Positions 56,652 through 64,000 of a DNA stretch of 64,000 bases are shown here, piece after piece. The position numbers and the translations under genes were made by a program. The DNA lies in NCBI RefSeq assembly GCF_033170385.1, contig NZ_CP126170.1, positions 2,380,001 through 2,444,000 of the forward strand, read 5' to 3'. The notes below the pieces were generated by a model. It was not told where the DNA came from and did no database searches. It saw nothing but the letters and a program-made list of their open reading frames with translations. Position 1 is the stretch's first letter; each line of letters begins with the position of its first letter. This DNA is from Xanthomonas rydalmerensis. GTDB lineage: Bacteria; Pseudomonadota; Gammaproteobacteria; Xanthomonadales; Xanthomonadaceae.

Positions 56652-56813
56652 TTGTCCACAGCGGCTGTGGATCGATCCTGCACAAGCCTGTGGGCAAGCG
56701 TGGCAAGTCACTGAAATGGCTGCCCGATTTTGCCGGGTGGTGAAAATTTCAGCAGTCCCGGTCGCGCTTCTCCACAGCCGGTGTGGATGAAATCGCACGA
56801 ACGCTGTGGATAA
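56652..56813. other. Cluster of DnaA-box-like 9-mers
   Basis: Within 162 bases: TTGTCCACA (56652), TGTGGATCG (56666), TGTGGGCAA (56689), TTCTCCACA (56768), TGTGGATGA (56782) and a consensus box TGTGGATAA (56805; TTATCCACA on the other strand). Two pairs form dyads, TCCACAGC-g-GCTGTGGA (56655-56671) and TCCACA-gccgg-TGTGGA (56771-56787). No gene in this stretch. May titrate or bind DnaA. Confidence 0.5.
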
Positions 56814-56917
56814 GATCCGGGTGGCGTTGTGCCGCAACGGCCGTTGCCGCGCTGGCGAAAAATTCGCCAGTGTCGATCGCGCGATCCAGCAGCCGGACCT
56901 GCGTGCTTGCCGCAGCG

Positions 56918-57676
56918 CTATTGCGCGGTCCAGCCGCCGTCGATGGCGATGGTCTGCGCGGTGATGTTGCGCGCCGCTGGCGAGGCCAGGAACGCCACGC
57001 AGCCGGCCAGTTCGTCGTAGGCGATGAACACGCCCTTGGGCATCGGCTTGAGCATCACCTGGGCGATCACGTCAGCTTCGGAAATGCCGCGGGTGCGCGC
57101 CTGGTCGGCGATCTGCTTGTCCACCAGCGGCGTTTTCACATAGCTGGGGCAGAGCGTGTTGATGGTGATGTCGGTATCGGCGGTTTCCAGCGCGATCACC
57201 TTGGAGAAGCCGACCAGGCCGTGCTTGGCGGCGACGTAGGCGCTCTTGTACGGGCTGGCGACCAGCGAGTGGATGCTGCCGATGTTGACGATGCGGCCGA
57301 AGCCGCGCTCGCGCATGCCCGGCAGCACCGCCTGGGTCAGCCGCGCCACGCCGGTCAGCATCACCTCCACCAGCAGGCTCCACCTGTCCATCGGGAACTC
57401 CTGCAATGGCGCCACGTGCTGCAGCCCGGCGTTGTTGACCAGCACGTCCACCGGCCGGCTGACGGCGGCCAGCGCCGCCGCGATGCTGTCTGCGCTGGCC
57501 ACGTCCAGCGCCACCGCCTCGGCCGAGCCGCCGGCCTGGCGCAACTGCGCGGCGACCGCGTCGGCGGCAGCCAGGTCGAGGTCGCTGACGACGATGTGGC
57601 GGCCGCCCGCGGCCAGTTCGTGGGCGATGCCGGCGCCGATGCCGCTGGCGGCGCCGGTGATCAGGACGGTCTGCAT
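56918..57676 (-). CDS. bdhA: 3-hydroxybutyrate dehydrogenase (SDR family)
   Basis: 252 residues. SDR motifs: TGAASGIG (6-14), NNAG near 88, catalytic Ser in NIGSIHS and YVAAK (Tyr/Lys near 152). The C-terminal QIADQARTRGISEADVIAQVML and IDGGWTAQ are typical of D-3-hydroxybutyrate dehydrogenase. Interconverts 3-hydroxybutyrate and acetoacetate with NAD. The phaEC genes for polyhydroxybutyrate lie nearby on the opposite strand, giving synthesis and re-use of the monomer in one neighbourhood. Confidence 0.92.
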   Translation of the reverse strand: MQTVLITGAASGIGAGIAHELAAGGRHIVVSDLDLAAADAVAAQLRQAGGSAEAVALDVASADSIAAALAAVSRPVDVLVNNAGLQHVAPLQEFPMDRWSLLVEVMLTGVARLTQAVLPGMRERGFGRIVNIGSIHSLVASPYKSAYVAAKHGLVGFSKVIALETADTDITINTLCPSYVKTPLVDKQIADQARTRGISEADVIAQVMLKPMPKGVFIAYDELAGCVAFLASPAARNITAQTIAIDGGWTAQ

Positions 57677-57812
57677 GGGGAGTGCCTGCGCGGAAGTGGG
57701 GAGCGCCCAGCGTAGCAGCGCGCGGCGACGCCCGGCAGCGGCCGCTCGCCAGTGCGGCGGCGCCACGCTACCCTGTGCCGTCGCTCGCCGCTCACGCCGG
57801 ATCCGCCACGTT

Positions 57813-58433
57813 ATGCCGATGAAACGCCACTTCTCCATGCTGCGCGAGTTCCAGCTGGCCGACTGGTTCACCCTGGCCAATGCCTTCTGCGGCACCGGCG
57901 CGGTGTTCGCGGCGATGCGCTTCCTGCAGGACGGACGCCGCAGCGATCTGCTGTTCGGCATGGCGCTGATCCCGCTGGCGTTCGTGTTCGACGCGCTGGA
58001 CGGCCGGGTGGCGCGCTGGCGCAAGTCGTCCTCGACCCTGGGCCGCGAGCTGGACTCGCTGGCCGACGTGATCTCCTTCGGCGTGGCCCCGGCCGCGCTC
58101 GCCTATGCCTGCGGCATGCAGGGCGGCTGGGACTGGCTGGTGCTGAGTTTCTTCGTCTGCTGCGGGGTCAGCCGCCTGGCGCGCTATAACGTCACCGCCG
58201 AGCAGATCGCCGGCGACGGCGACAAGGTGCCGTACTTCGAGGGCACGCCGATCCCGAGCAGTCTGGGCTTGGTCATCGTGCTGGCGGTCGCCGCGCACCT
58301 TGGCCATATCGGCGATGCCTTGTGGTGGGGCGAATGGCGACTGGGGCCGTGGCTGCTGCACCCGCTGTCGCTGCTGTTCGCCTTGTCCGGCTCGCTGATG
58401 ATCAGCAAGACGCTGCGCATTCCCAAGCCCTGA
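57813..58433 (+). CDS. pssA: CDP-alcohol phosphatidyltransferase, probable phosphatidylserine synthase
   Basis: 206 residues with about six membrane helices. Active-site signature DALDGRVARWRKSSSTLGRELDSLAD (DGx2ARx8Gx3Dx3D) near 51-76. LADWFTLANAFCG at the start and YFEGTPIPSSLGL are typical of the PssA type 2 group. Makes phosphatidylserine from CDP-diacylglycerol and serine at the inner membrane. Forty-five bases upstream of phaE; co-transcription possible. Confidence 0.87.
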   Translation: MPMKRHFSMLREFQLADWFTLANAFCGTGAVFAAMRFLQDGRRSDLLFGMALIPLAFVFDALDGRVARWRKSSSTLGRELDSLADVISFGVAPAALAYACGMQGGWDWLVLSFFVCCGVSRLARYNVTAEQIAGDGDKVPYFEGTPIPSSLGLVIVLAVAAHLGHIGDALWWGEWRLGPWLLHPLSLLFALSGSLMISKTLRIPKP

Positions 58434-58478
58434 TCGCAGCGGGTTGCTATCATCGCGGGCTAGTTCGGGAGAGTGGCG

Positions 58479-59600
58479 ATGAAGGCTAGCGGCGGCGGTG
58501 GCGCCGGCGATTTCGAGGCGATGACGCGGCAGTACTGGGAGGCCTGGAGTGCCGCGTTGCGCCAGGGCGCACCGGCCCCTTCGTCGGCCGCGGCTGGCGA
58601 CGGCACCGGTTCCTGGCGCGAGGCGATCGCGGCCTGGAGCCAGTGGCTGCCGCGCGGCAGCGCGCCGCAGGCCGAGGACGCGGTGGCGCAGTTCCAGCAA
58701 CATGCCGGCGACTGGCTCGGCGCGATGCAGCAGGTGGCCGCGCAGTTCGCCGGCCGCGACGCCAGCAGCGCCGACGTCGCCGACGCCTGGAAGCGCCAGG
58801 TGCAGGGCCAGCGCGAGCAGTTGCTGCAGTGGTTGCTGGGTGCGGTGCGCGGCACCGGTCAGGGTGGCATCGATCCGTGGTTGCAGCAGGCGGCGCAGTG
58901 GCTGCAAGGGCTGCAGCGCGACAGCGGTCCGTGGCTGCAGATGCCCGGGTTCGGCCCGGCGCGCAACCATCAGGCACGCTGGCGGGCGCTGGCCAAGGCG
59001 CAGCAGGACTACCAGGCGCAGTTGCAGGCCTATCTGGGGCTGCTGCAGGGCGCCATCGACCGCGCCTTCGGCCTGTTCGAGGAGAAGCTGCGCGGCCACG
59101 AGGACCCGGGCCGGCAACTGACCAATGCGCGGGCGATGTTCGACCTGTGGATCGATGCGGCCGAGGAGGCCTATGCGGCGGCCGCGCTGTCGCCGGAGTT
59201 CCGCCAGGTCTACGCAGACGTCGCCAACGCGCAGATGCGCCTGCGCGCCCTGCTGCAGCGCGAGACCGAGCAGGTCTGCGAGCAGGTTGGCCTGCCCACA
59301 CGCACCGAACTGGATGCCGCGCATCGGCGTATCGCCGACCTGGAACGGCGGCTGCGGCGGATCGAGCGCGCAGAAGGGCAGGGTGCGCCTGCCGCGCCTG
59401 CACCTGCTGCTGCGCCCCCTCCTTCTGCGCCGCGGAAAAGCGCCAGGAAGACCGCCGCCAAGCCCGCCGCTGCGAAGGCGGCAGCAGGCGCACCCGAATC
59501 CAAATCCAGATCCAACGCCGCCAAGCCAGCGAAGGCCGCGCCCGCCACCACGTCGCGGCGGGCGGGACCCAAGCCCGCTGGGCGTCGGAGTCGCGCATGA
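58479..59600 (+). CDS. phaE: PhaE, class III polyhydroxyalkanoate synthase subunit
   Basis: 373 residues from the ATG seven bases after GGGAG; a GTG six bases earlier is possible. No catalytic motif, as expected. Helical Trp/Gln-rich body (FGLFEEKLRGHEDPGRQLTNARAMFDLWIDAAEEAY), then an Ala/Lys/Pro-rich tail. PhaE activates PhaC at the granule surface. The stop overlaps the phaC start (ATGA), giving equal production of both subunits. Confidence 0.92.
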   Translation: MKASGGGGAGDFEAMTRQYWEAWSAALRQGAPAPSSAAAGDGTGSWREAIAAWSQWLPRGSAPQAEDAVAQFQQHAGDWLGAMQQVAAQFAGRDASSADVADAWKRQVQGQREQLLQWLLGAVRGTGQGGIDPWLQQAAQWLQGLQRDSGPWLQMPGFGPARNHQARWRALAKAQQDYQAQLQAYLGLLQGAIDRAFGLFEEKLRGHEDPGRQLTNARAMFDLWIDAAEEAYAAAALSPEFRQVYADVANAQMRLRALLQRETEQVCEQVGLPTRTELDAAHRRIADLERRLRRIERAEGQGAPAAPAPAAAPPPSAPRKSARKTAAKPAAAKAAAGAPESKSRSNAAKPAKAAPATTSRRAGPKPAGRRSRA

Positions 59601-60673
59601 AGGGACCGCTGAGTTTCAGCAGCGACGATCTGCTCCAGGAAACCCTGGAGCTGCAACGCAAGCTGCTCGAAGGCCTGCGCGTGCTGCCGGGCCTGGACAC
59701 GGTGGACTACGGCGCCACCGCGCGCCAGGAAGTGTGGCGCGACGGCAAGGTGGTGCTGTACCGCTTCGTCGGCGAGCGCCCGCCCACCGCCAAGGTGCCG
59801 CTGCTGATCGTCTATGCCCTGGTCAACCGCCCCTACATGGTCGATCTGCAGGCCGACCGCTCGCTGGTGCAGGGCCTGCTGGCGCTGGGCGAGGACGTCT
59901 ACGTGCTGGACTGGGGCTACCCGGATCGGTCCGAGCGTTACCTGACGCTGGAGGATTACCTGCTGCGCTACATCGACGGCGCAGTGGACCATCTGCGCGC
60001 GGCCGCTGACGGTGCGCCGGTCAACATGCTCGGCATCTGCCAGGGCGGTACGTTCTCGCTGTGCTACGCGGCGCTGCAGCCGGAGAAGGTGCGCAACCTG
60101 GTCACCATGGTCACGCCGGTGGATTTCCATACCCCGGACAACATGCTGTCCAACTGGGCGCGCCAGGTCGACGTCGACCTGTTCGTGGACACGCTGGGCA
60201 ACGTGCCGGCGGACCTGATGAACGTCAGCTACCTGATGCTCAAGCCGTTCCGGCTGAATCTGCAGAAGTACGTCGGTCTGCTCGACATCCTCGACGATCC
60301 GCGGGCGCTGGAAGATTTCCTGCGCATGGAGAAATGGATCTTCGATTCGCCCGATCTGGCCGGCGAGGCCTTCCGCGAGTTCGTCAAGCAGTTCTACCAG
60401 GACAATGCGCTGATGCACGGGCGCGCGCGCATCGGTGCGCACACGGTGGACCTGGGCCGGGTCACCATGCCGGTGCTCAACGTCTATGCCGAGCAGGACC
60501 ACCTGGTGCCGCCGGACGCCTCGCGGGCGCTGCGCGGCGTGGTCGGCAGCCGCGACTACGCCGAGCTGAGTTTCCGCGGCGGCCATATCGGCATCTACGT
60601 CTCCGGCCGTGCCCAGCGCGAGGTGCCGGCGGCGCTGCACCGGTGGCTGGCCGAACGCGATGGCGGGCACTGA
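59597..60673 (+). CDS. phaC: PhaC, class III polyhydroxyalkanoate synthase catalytic subunit
   Basis: 358 residues, the class III length. Alpha/beta-hydrolase fold with lipase-like box GICQGG (nucleophile Cys near 149), Asp in AEQDHLVPP near 302 and His in RGGHIGIY near 331. VYALVNRPYMVDLQ and VYVLDWGYPD are conserved in the family. Polymerises 3-hydroxyacyl-CoA to polyhydroxybutyrate. Translation coupled to phaE. Confidence 0.95.
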   Translation: MKGPLSFSSDDLLQETLELQRKLLEGLRVLPGLDTVDYGATARQEVWRDGKVVLYRFVGERPPTAKVPLLIVYALVNRPYMVDLQADRSLVQGLLALGEDVYVLDWGYPDRSERYLTLEDYLLRYIDGAVDHLRAAADGAPVNMLGICQGGTFSLCYAALQPEKVRNLVTMVTPVDFHTPDNMLSNWARQVDVDLFVDTLGNVPADLMNVSYLMLKPFRLNLQKYVGLLDILDDPRALEDFLRMEKWIFDSPDLAGEAFREFVKQFYQDNALMHGRARIGAHTVDLGRVTMPVLNVYAEQDHLVPPDASRALRGVVGSRDYAELSFRGGHIGIYVSGRAQREVPAALHRWLAERDGGH

Positions 60674-60753
60674 GCGCTGATCGCCGCGTTCCGTCACGCG
60701 GTGCCCGCCCGGCGCGGGTAGAGTGGGTCGCCGCCGTTGCTGGAGCCGCTGCC

Positions 60754-60954
60754 ATGTCGCAACCCCGTTCGCTGTCGCGCTCCTTGAACGACCGCATGAT
60801 CGCGGGCGTGATGGGCGGCATCGCGCACCGCTTCGGCTGGAATGCGACCCTGCTGCGGGTGCTGTACGTGGTCGGCTCGATCGTCTCGGCCGCCTTCCCC
60901 GGCATCCTGGTCTACCTGATCCTGTGGCTGCTGATTCCCAACGAAGCCGACTGA
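60754..60954 (+). CDS. PspC-domain membrane protein
   Basis: 66 residues. LNDRMIAGVMGGIAHRFGWNATLLRVLYVVGSIV then one membrane helix ending WLLIPNE is the complete PspC domain. PspC proteins sense envelope stress in the phage-shock response, but no pspA, pspB or pspF is near, so this single-domain form may act alone. Confidence 0.9.
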   Translation: MSQPRSLSRSLNDRMIAGVMGGIAHRFGWNATLLRVLYVVGSIVSAAFPGILVYLILWLLIPNEAD

Positions 60955-61406
60955 AGCGGCCGCTGCCGCCGGCCTGGCGCCGTGCCGGCATCGCCGTTGG
61001 TGTGCTGTGGACCTTGCCCAATACCTTGCTCGGTGTGCTTGCTGGGGGCATCGCGCTGGCCTTCGGTGCGCGCCTGCGCTTCAGCCGCCGCGAGCTGGCG
61101 CTGGTGTTCGAACGGATGCCGTTGCGGCCGCGCGGGGCGATGACCCTGGGCAACGTGATCCTGCTCAGCGCCGACGATCTGGACGTGGCCTGCGCCACCT
61201 ACGAACACGCCGCCGGTCGTTGCCGGCATCCCGCGGTACGGCTCGGCGACCACGAACGTGCGCACGTGCTGCAGTACATGCTGCTGGGACCGTTGTTCCT
61301 GCCGGTGTACCTGGCGTGCGGCGGTGTCAGCGTGCGCAATCCATTGGAACGCGCCGCGGATCGCTATGCGCTGCAAGGCCGCGGCTGGTGGCCGGGCACT
61401 GGTTGA
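60951..61406 (+). CDS. Putative membrane-associated protein with HExxH-like motif
   Basis: About 134-151 residues; the start is unclear. Candidates are CTG at 60951 (overlapping the PspC stop) or GTG at 61002. One or two hydrophobic segments (GVLWTLPNTLLGVLAGGIALAFG) and, near the end, GDHERAHVLQYMLLGPLFLPVYLACGG, whose HERAH fits the zinc-peptidase HExxH pattern, followed by ERAADRYAL where a third ligand could lie. No family recognised; overlap with the pspC-like gene suggests a shared envelope role. Confidence 0.65.
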   Translation: MKRPLPPAWRRAGIAVGVLWTLPNTLLGVLAGGIALAFGARLRFSRRELALVFERMPLRPRGAMTLGNVILLSADDLDVACATYEHAAGRCRHPAVRLGDHERAHVLQYMLLGPLFLPVYLACGGVSVRNPLERAADRYALQGRGWWPGTG

Positions 61407-61454
61407 GTGCGTGGCGCCAGCAAACCGCTGCGTTCGCCATGCACGACGTTATCG

Positions 61455-61525
61455 CGTAGGAGCGGCTTCAGCCGCGACAGGGGGCGTTCCCGGGAAAGCC
61501 CGTCGCGGCTGAAGCCGCTCCTACG
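61455..61525. repeat. REP-type inverted repeat
   Basis: Perfect 24-bp arms (61455-61478 and 61502-61525; each contains GGAGCGGCTTCAGCCGCGAC or its complement) around a 23-base spacer. Abundant element in Xanthomonas and related genomes. Lies between convergent genes, where the hairpin can stop transcription from both sides. Confidence 0.85.
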
Positions 61526-61556
61526 GAGGTACCAGTGGCGCTTGTAGCGGCTCGGG

Positions 61557-62768
61557 TCAGTCGAGCCGGGAGAAGCCGAACAGCTGTTTGAGCGGATGCG
61601 CATGCCGCTCGATCTGCGCGCGCAGCAGGCCGGCGCCGATCATGCTGTAGGTGATGCCGTTGCCGCCGTAGGCCATCGCAAACTGTACGCGCGGGCCGTG
61701 CTGCGGGTGCGGGCCGAAGAACGGCAGGCCGTCCTCGGTCTCGGCGAAGGTGCCGGCCCAGGCGAAGGTCGGCTGCAGCTCCAGCCCCGGCATCACCTTG
61801 GCGATCTTGCGCGACAGCGTGCGCGCCTTGCTGTCGACGCGCGCGTCGCGGCGCGCCGGCACATCCACGCTGTCGTCCTCACCGCCGGCAACGATGCGGC
61901 CATTGCCGGTGCTGCGCAGGTACAGATACGGTCGCGCGCTTTCCCAGACCATGGTGTCGCGCAGCGGGCCGAGCAGGGACGGTTCCAGCGGGTCGCTGAC
62001 GAAGGCGTAGCTGCTGCGGTTGCGCGCCACACGCTGGTCAAGCCATTGCTGGTTGGCGTAGCCGGCGGCCATCACCACGTGGCCGGCGCGCACCTGCGCA
62101 CCCTGGTCGGTCTGCAGGGTCACGCCGCGGCCATTGACCTGGATCCGTGCGATGCGGGTGCGGTCGTAGACGCCAACCCCGCGCCGGAAGGCGCGGCCGA
62201 GCAGGCGATAAGTGAGGCGGTACGGATCCACTCGCGCGGCCTGGTGACTGAGGATCGCGCCGTGCGCCTGGATGCCGTAGTCGGCGTCCAGGGTCTGTGC
62301 GTCCAGCCATGCCACGTCCAGGCCGTGCCGCGCACGCACCTCCAGCTCTTCCTGCAGCACCCGCACGTGCCGGCGCTTGCTGGCGTAGTACAGGCTGTCG
62401 TTCCAGCCGAAGTCGACATCGCGCAGCGGCCGCACCAGGTCGCGCAATTGCTCCAACGCCTGCGCGCAGGCGCCATAGGCGAGGGCGCCGGCCGGTTCGC
62501 CATAGCGCTTGGCCAGGTCGATCAGGTGGGTGTCGATCTCGTATTGCAGCAGCGCGGTGCTGGCCGCGGTGCTGCCCCAGCCGATGTCGCGCTGTTCCAG
62601 GACGGTCACCGTGTGTCCGTGCGCGCTCAGTTCCTCGGCGATCAGGGCACCGGTGATGCCGCCGCCGACGATGGCGACATCGCAGCGCACGTCGTCGCGC
62701 AATTGCGGAAAACTCTGCATGAGGCCGTTGCGCACCGACCAGAAGGGATAACCGCTCTTGAGATCCAT
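61557..62768 (-). CDS. FAD-dependent oxidoreductase (DAO family)
   Basis: 403 residues. N-terminal dinucleotide-binding motif VAIVGGGITGALIAEELSAHG near 30-50, then EQRDIGWGSTAAST. The C-terminal half has WAGTFAETEDGLPFFGP and YGGNGITYSMIGA as in glycine/D-amino-acid oxidase-type enzymes (DadA/OrdL group). Probably oxidises a small amine or amino acid with FAD in the cytoplasm or at the inner membrane; substrate not evident. Single gene with upstream promoter region. Confidence 0.9.
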   Translation of the reverse strand: MDLKSGYPFWSVRNGLMQSFPQLRDDVRCDVAIVGGGITGALIAEELSAHGHTVTVLEQRDIGWGSTAASTALLQYEIDTHLIDLAKRYGEPAGALAYGACAQALEQLRDLVRPLRDVDFGWNDSLYYASKRRHVRVLQEELEVRARHGLDVAWLDAQTLDADYGIQAHGAILSHQAARVDPYRLTYRLLGRAFRRGVGVYDRTRIARIQVNGRGVTLQTDQGAQVRAGHVVMAAGYANQQWLDQRVARNRSSYAFVSDPLEPSLLGPLRDTMVWESARPYLYLRSTGNGRIVAGGEDDSVDVPARRDARVDSKARTLSRKIAKVMPGLELQPTFAWAGTFAETEDGLPFFGPHPQHGPRVQFAMAYGGNGITYSMIGAGLLRAQIERHAHPLKQLFGFSRLD

Positions 62769-62945
62769 GGCGCCCCGACGCAGAAAGGATGTGCGACTTA
62801 CGCGCAGGCCCGGTTAAGCCCGCGTGAGGCGGGGCGGACGTCATTTTCGGGCAAACAGCCGCGATTAACCTCGGTGCAGAAGTCCCTCACATGGCGCTGT
62901 GTATGGTGCGCGCCAGTTCCACGAATTCCCTGTAGAGGAAGCGTC

Positions 62946-63161
62946 ATGTCGGTCGTTCTGTACATCGGTGGCAGCAAGGACGGAGAGAAGGGCGTGATGC
63001 CCTACGGTTTCCGCAAGTCCATGAAGGAAACCGAGGCAGGCCCGGAAATCTACGTCGAGCGCGTGCTGGCGTTGAGCGACCGGCAGGTGCGGATCATGGC
63101 GCTGGAGTCGCTGCAGGACGATATCGTGGTAGAACGCCTGCACAGGTATTATTCGCGTTGA
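62946..63161 (+). CDS. Small conserved-looking protein of unknown function
   Basis: 71 residues with GAGGAAG just before the ATG. No signal or membrane segment. VLYIGGSKDGEKGVMPYGF then EIYVERVLALSDRQVRIMALES. Compact, with mixed beta-alpha character. It precedes the LOV kinase gene by 75 bases on the same strand, so they may be co-transcribed. No family recognised. Confidence 0.65.
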   Translation: MSVVLYIGGSKDGEKGVMPYGFRKSMKETEAGPEIYVERVLALSDRQVRIMALESLQDDIVVERLHRYYSR

Positions 63162-63236
63162 CGCCGGCGTGCGAACCCCGGTGTGGCCGCCCGTCTAGCC
63201 GGGCCAGCGACGGTTCGCATCGACCTGCCATCGACC

Positions 63237-64000
63237 ATGCCCGCACCAGAAATCAGCAACTGCCCGGCGCCGCACACCACCGTCGACCCTGACGCTCCCA
63301 CCGACATGTCCAACCAGCGCAGCGATATCTTCTTCGCTGCCGTGCAGACCACGCGCATGCCCATGATCGTCACCGATCCGCGGCAGCCGGACAACCCGAT
63401 CATCTTCGTCAATCGCGCGTTCCTGGAGATGACCGGGTATGGCAGCGATGAGCTGATCGGCAACAACTGCCGTTTCCTGCAGGGACCGGACACCGACCGG
63501 GAAACGGTGCGCAGCATCCGCGATGCGATCACCTCGAGCGACGAAGTGGCGGTGGAGATCCTCAACTACCGCAAGGACGGTTCAAGCTTCTGGAACGCGC
63601 TGTACATCTCTCCGGTCTACGACGACCGCGGCGAGCTGGTGTACTTCTTCGGTTCGCAGCTGGACGTCAGCCGTCGCCGCGACGCCGAGGATGCGCTGCG
63701 CCAGGCGCAGAAGATGGAAGCGCTGGGTCAGCTCACCGGCGGTATCGCCCACGACTTCAACAACCTGCTGCAGGTCATGTCCGGGTACCTGGAACTGATC
63801 GAGCATGCGGTCGAGAGCGATCCGCTGAATCCGCTGCTGCTGCGCAAGAGCGTGGACCGCGCGCGCGATGCCGCCGGCCAGGCCGCGCGCCTGACCCAGC
63901 AGTTGTTGGCGTTCGCGCGCAAGCAGAAACTGGAAGGGCGCGTGCTCAACCTCAATACCCTGGTGGCCGGGATGAGCGATGTGGCCGAGCGGACGCTGGG
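63237..64000 (+). CDS. LOV-domain histidine kinase, 5' part (cut by window end)
   Basis: The frame is open to the last base, giving 254 residues. A LOV/PAS domain occupies about 28-140: [30 protein letters not shown], with the photoactive Cys at 78 in NCRFLQ, and [20 protein letters not shown]. The Cys, Asn and Gln of blue-light LOV domains are in place. Then come the J-helix [17 protein letters not shown] and the HisKA H-box [12 protein letters not shown] (His near 172). The HATPase and any receiver lie outside the window. Blue-light sensing via FMN is predicted. Confidence 0.93.
   Translation, partial: MPAPEISNCPAPHTTVDPDAPTDMSNQRSDIFFAAVQTTRMPMIVTDPRQPDNPIIFVNRAFLEMTGYGSDELIGNNCRFLQGPDTDRETVRSIRDAITSSDEVAVEILNYRKDGSSFWNALYISPVYDDRGELVYFFGSQLDVSRRRDAEDALRQAQKMEALGQLTGGIAHDFNNLLQVMSGYLELIEHAVESDPLNPLLLRKSVDRARDAAGQAARLTQQLLAFARKQKLEGRVLNLNTLVAGMSDVAERTL

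Overview
The window is high-GC bacterial chromosome that best fits Xanthomonas or a close relative (Lysobacteraceae). The basis is the housekeeping set on the right (divergent ppsA/ppsR, orn, tadA, mntH/mntR, class III phaE/phaC with bdhA) and a 24-bp REP-type inverted repeat at 61.5 kb of a kind common in Xanthomonas. No tRNA, rRNA, CRISPR array, transposase or integrase was recognised.

Layout. (1) 1-8.4 kb: the end of a P-type conjugative transfer operon (trbD fragment, trbE, trbJ, an entry-exclusion lipoprotein, trbL, trbF, trbG, trbI, DUF2274 gene), as in Tn4371-type integrative conjugative elements, closed by a strong hairpin terminator. (2) 8.4-15.6 kb: accessory genes. These are a secreted serine protease lipoprotein, an orphan copy of its propeptide, and a Sec-exported RHS/YD-repeat protein with a foreign Cys-rich tip and a small probable immunity gene. 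(3) 15.7-18.8 kb: two small exported paralogues; the second converges on a gene for a MASE1-like membrane protein with a kinase-like but degenerate C-terminus. The same convergent pair recurs at 41.7-43.6 kb. (4) 18.9-28.5 kb: a defence-type island of two consecutive operons whose genes overlap by ATGA. The first is an ABC-3C-type system (nuclease, nuclease-like effector, middle component, DUF3732 ATPase). The second is a three-gene cassette of a VPA1262-like/PLD protein, a PLD-like protein and a 659-residue protein I do not recognise. A 29-bp direct repeat with one mismatch lies on each side. (5) 29-34.1 kb: redox and quinone-stress genes (HxlR, azoreductase, NmrA-like, two DsbA-fold proteins, an atypical MBL-fold protein, LysR). 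(6) 34.3-39.4 kb: dabA/dabB inorganic-carbon uptake with a divergent LysR gene. (7) 39.6-41.4 kb: methyltransferase divergent from a LysR gene, with a 12-bp perfect inverted repeat between. (8) 44.1-47.4 kb: a KaiC-like double ATPase coupled to a hybrid histidine kinase. (9) 47.4-64 kb: mostly core genes, repeats, a DnaA-box-like cluster, and the start of a LOV histidine kinase cut by the window edge.

How it works together. The left two thirds is a mosaic of acquired modules (conjugation, polymorphic toxin, protease, defence) and small regulator-target pairs with visible inverted repeats in their intergenic regions. The right third is core: manganese uptake with its repressor, PEP synthase with its regulator, RNA maintenance and polyhydroxybutyrate synthesis. 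The strongest candidate for something undescribed is the three-gene VPA1262/PLD/helical cassette at 23.8-28.1 kb. The duplicated exported-protein/MASE1-like module comes second.
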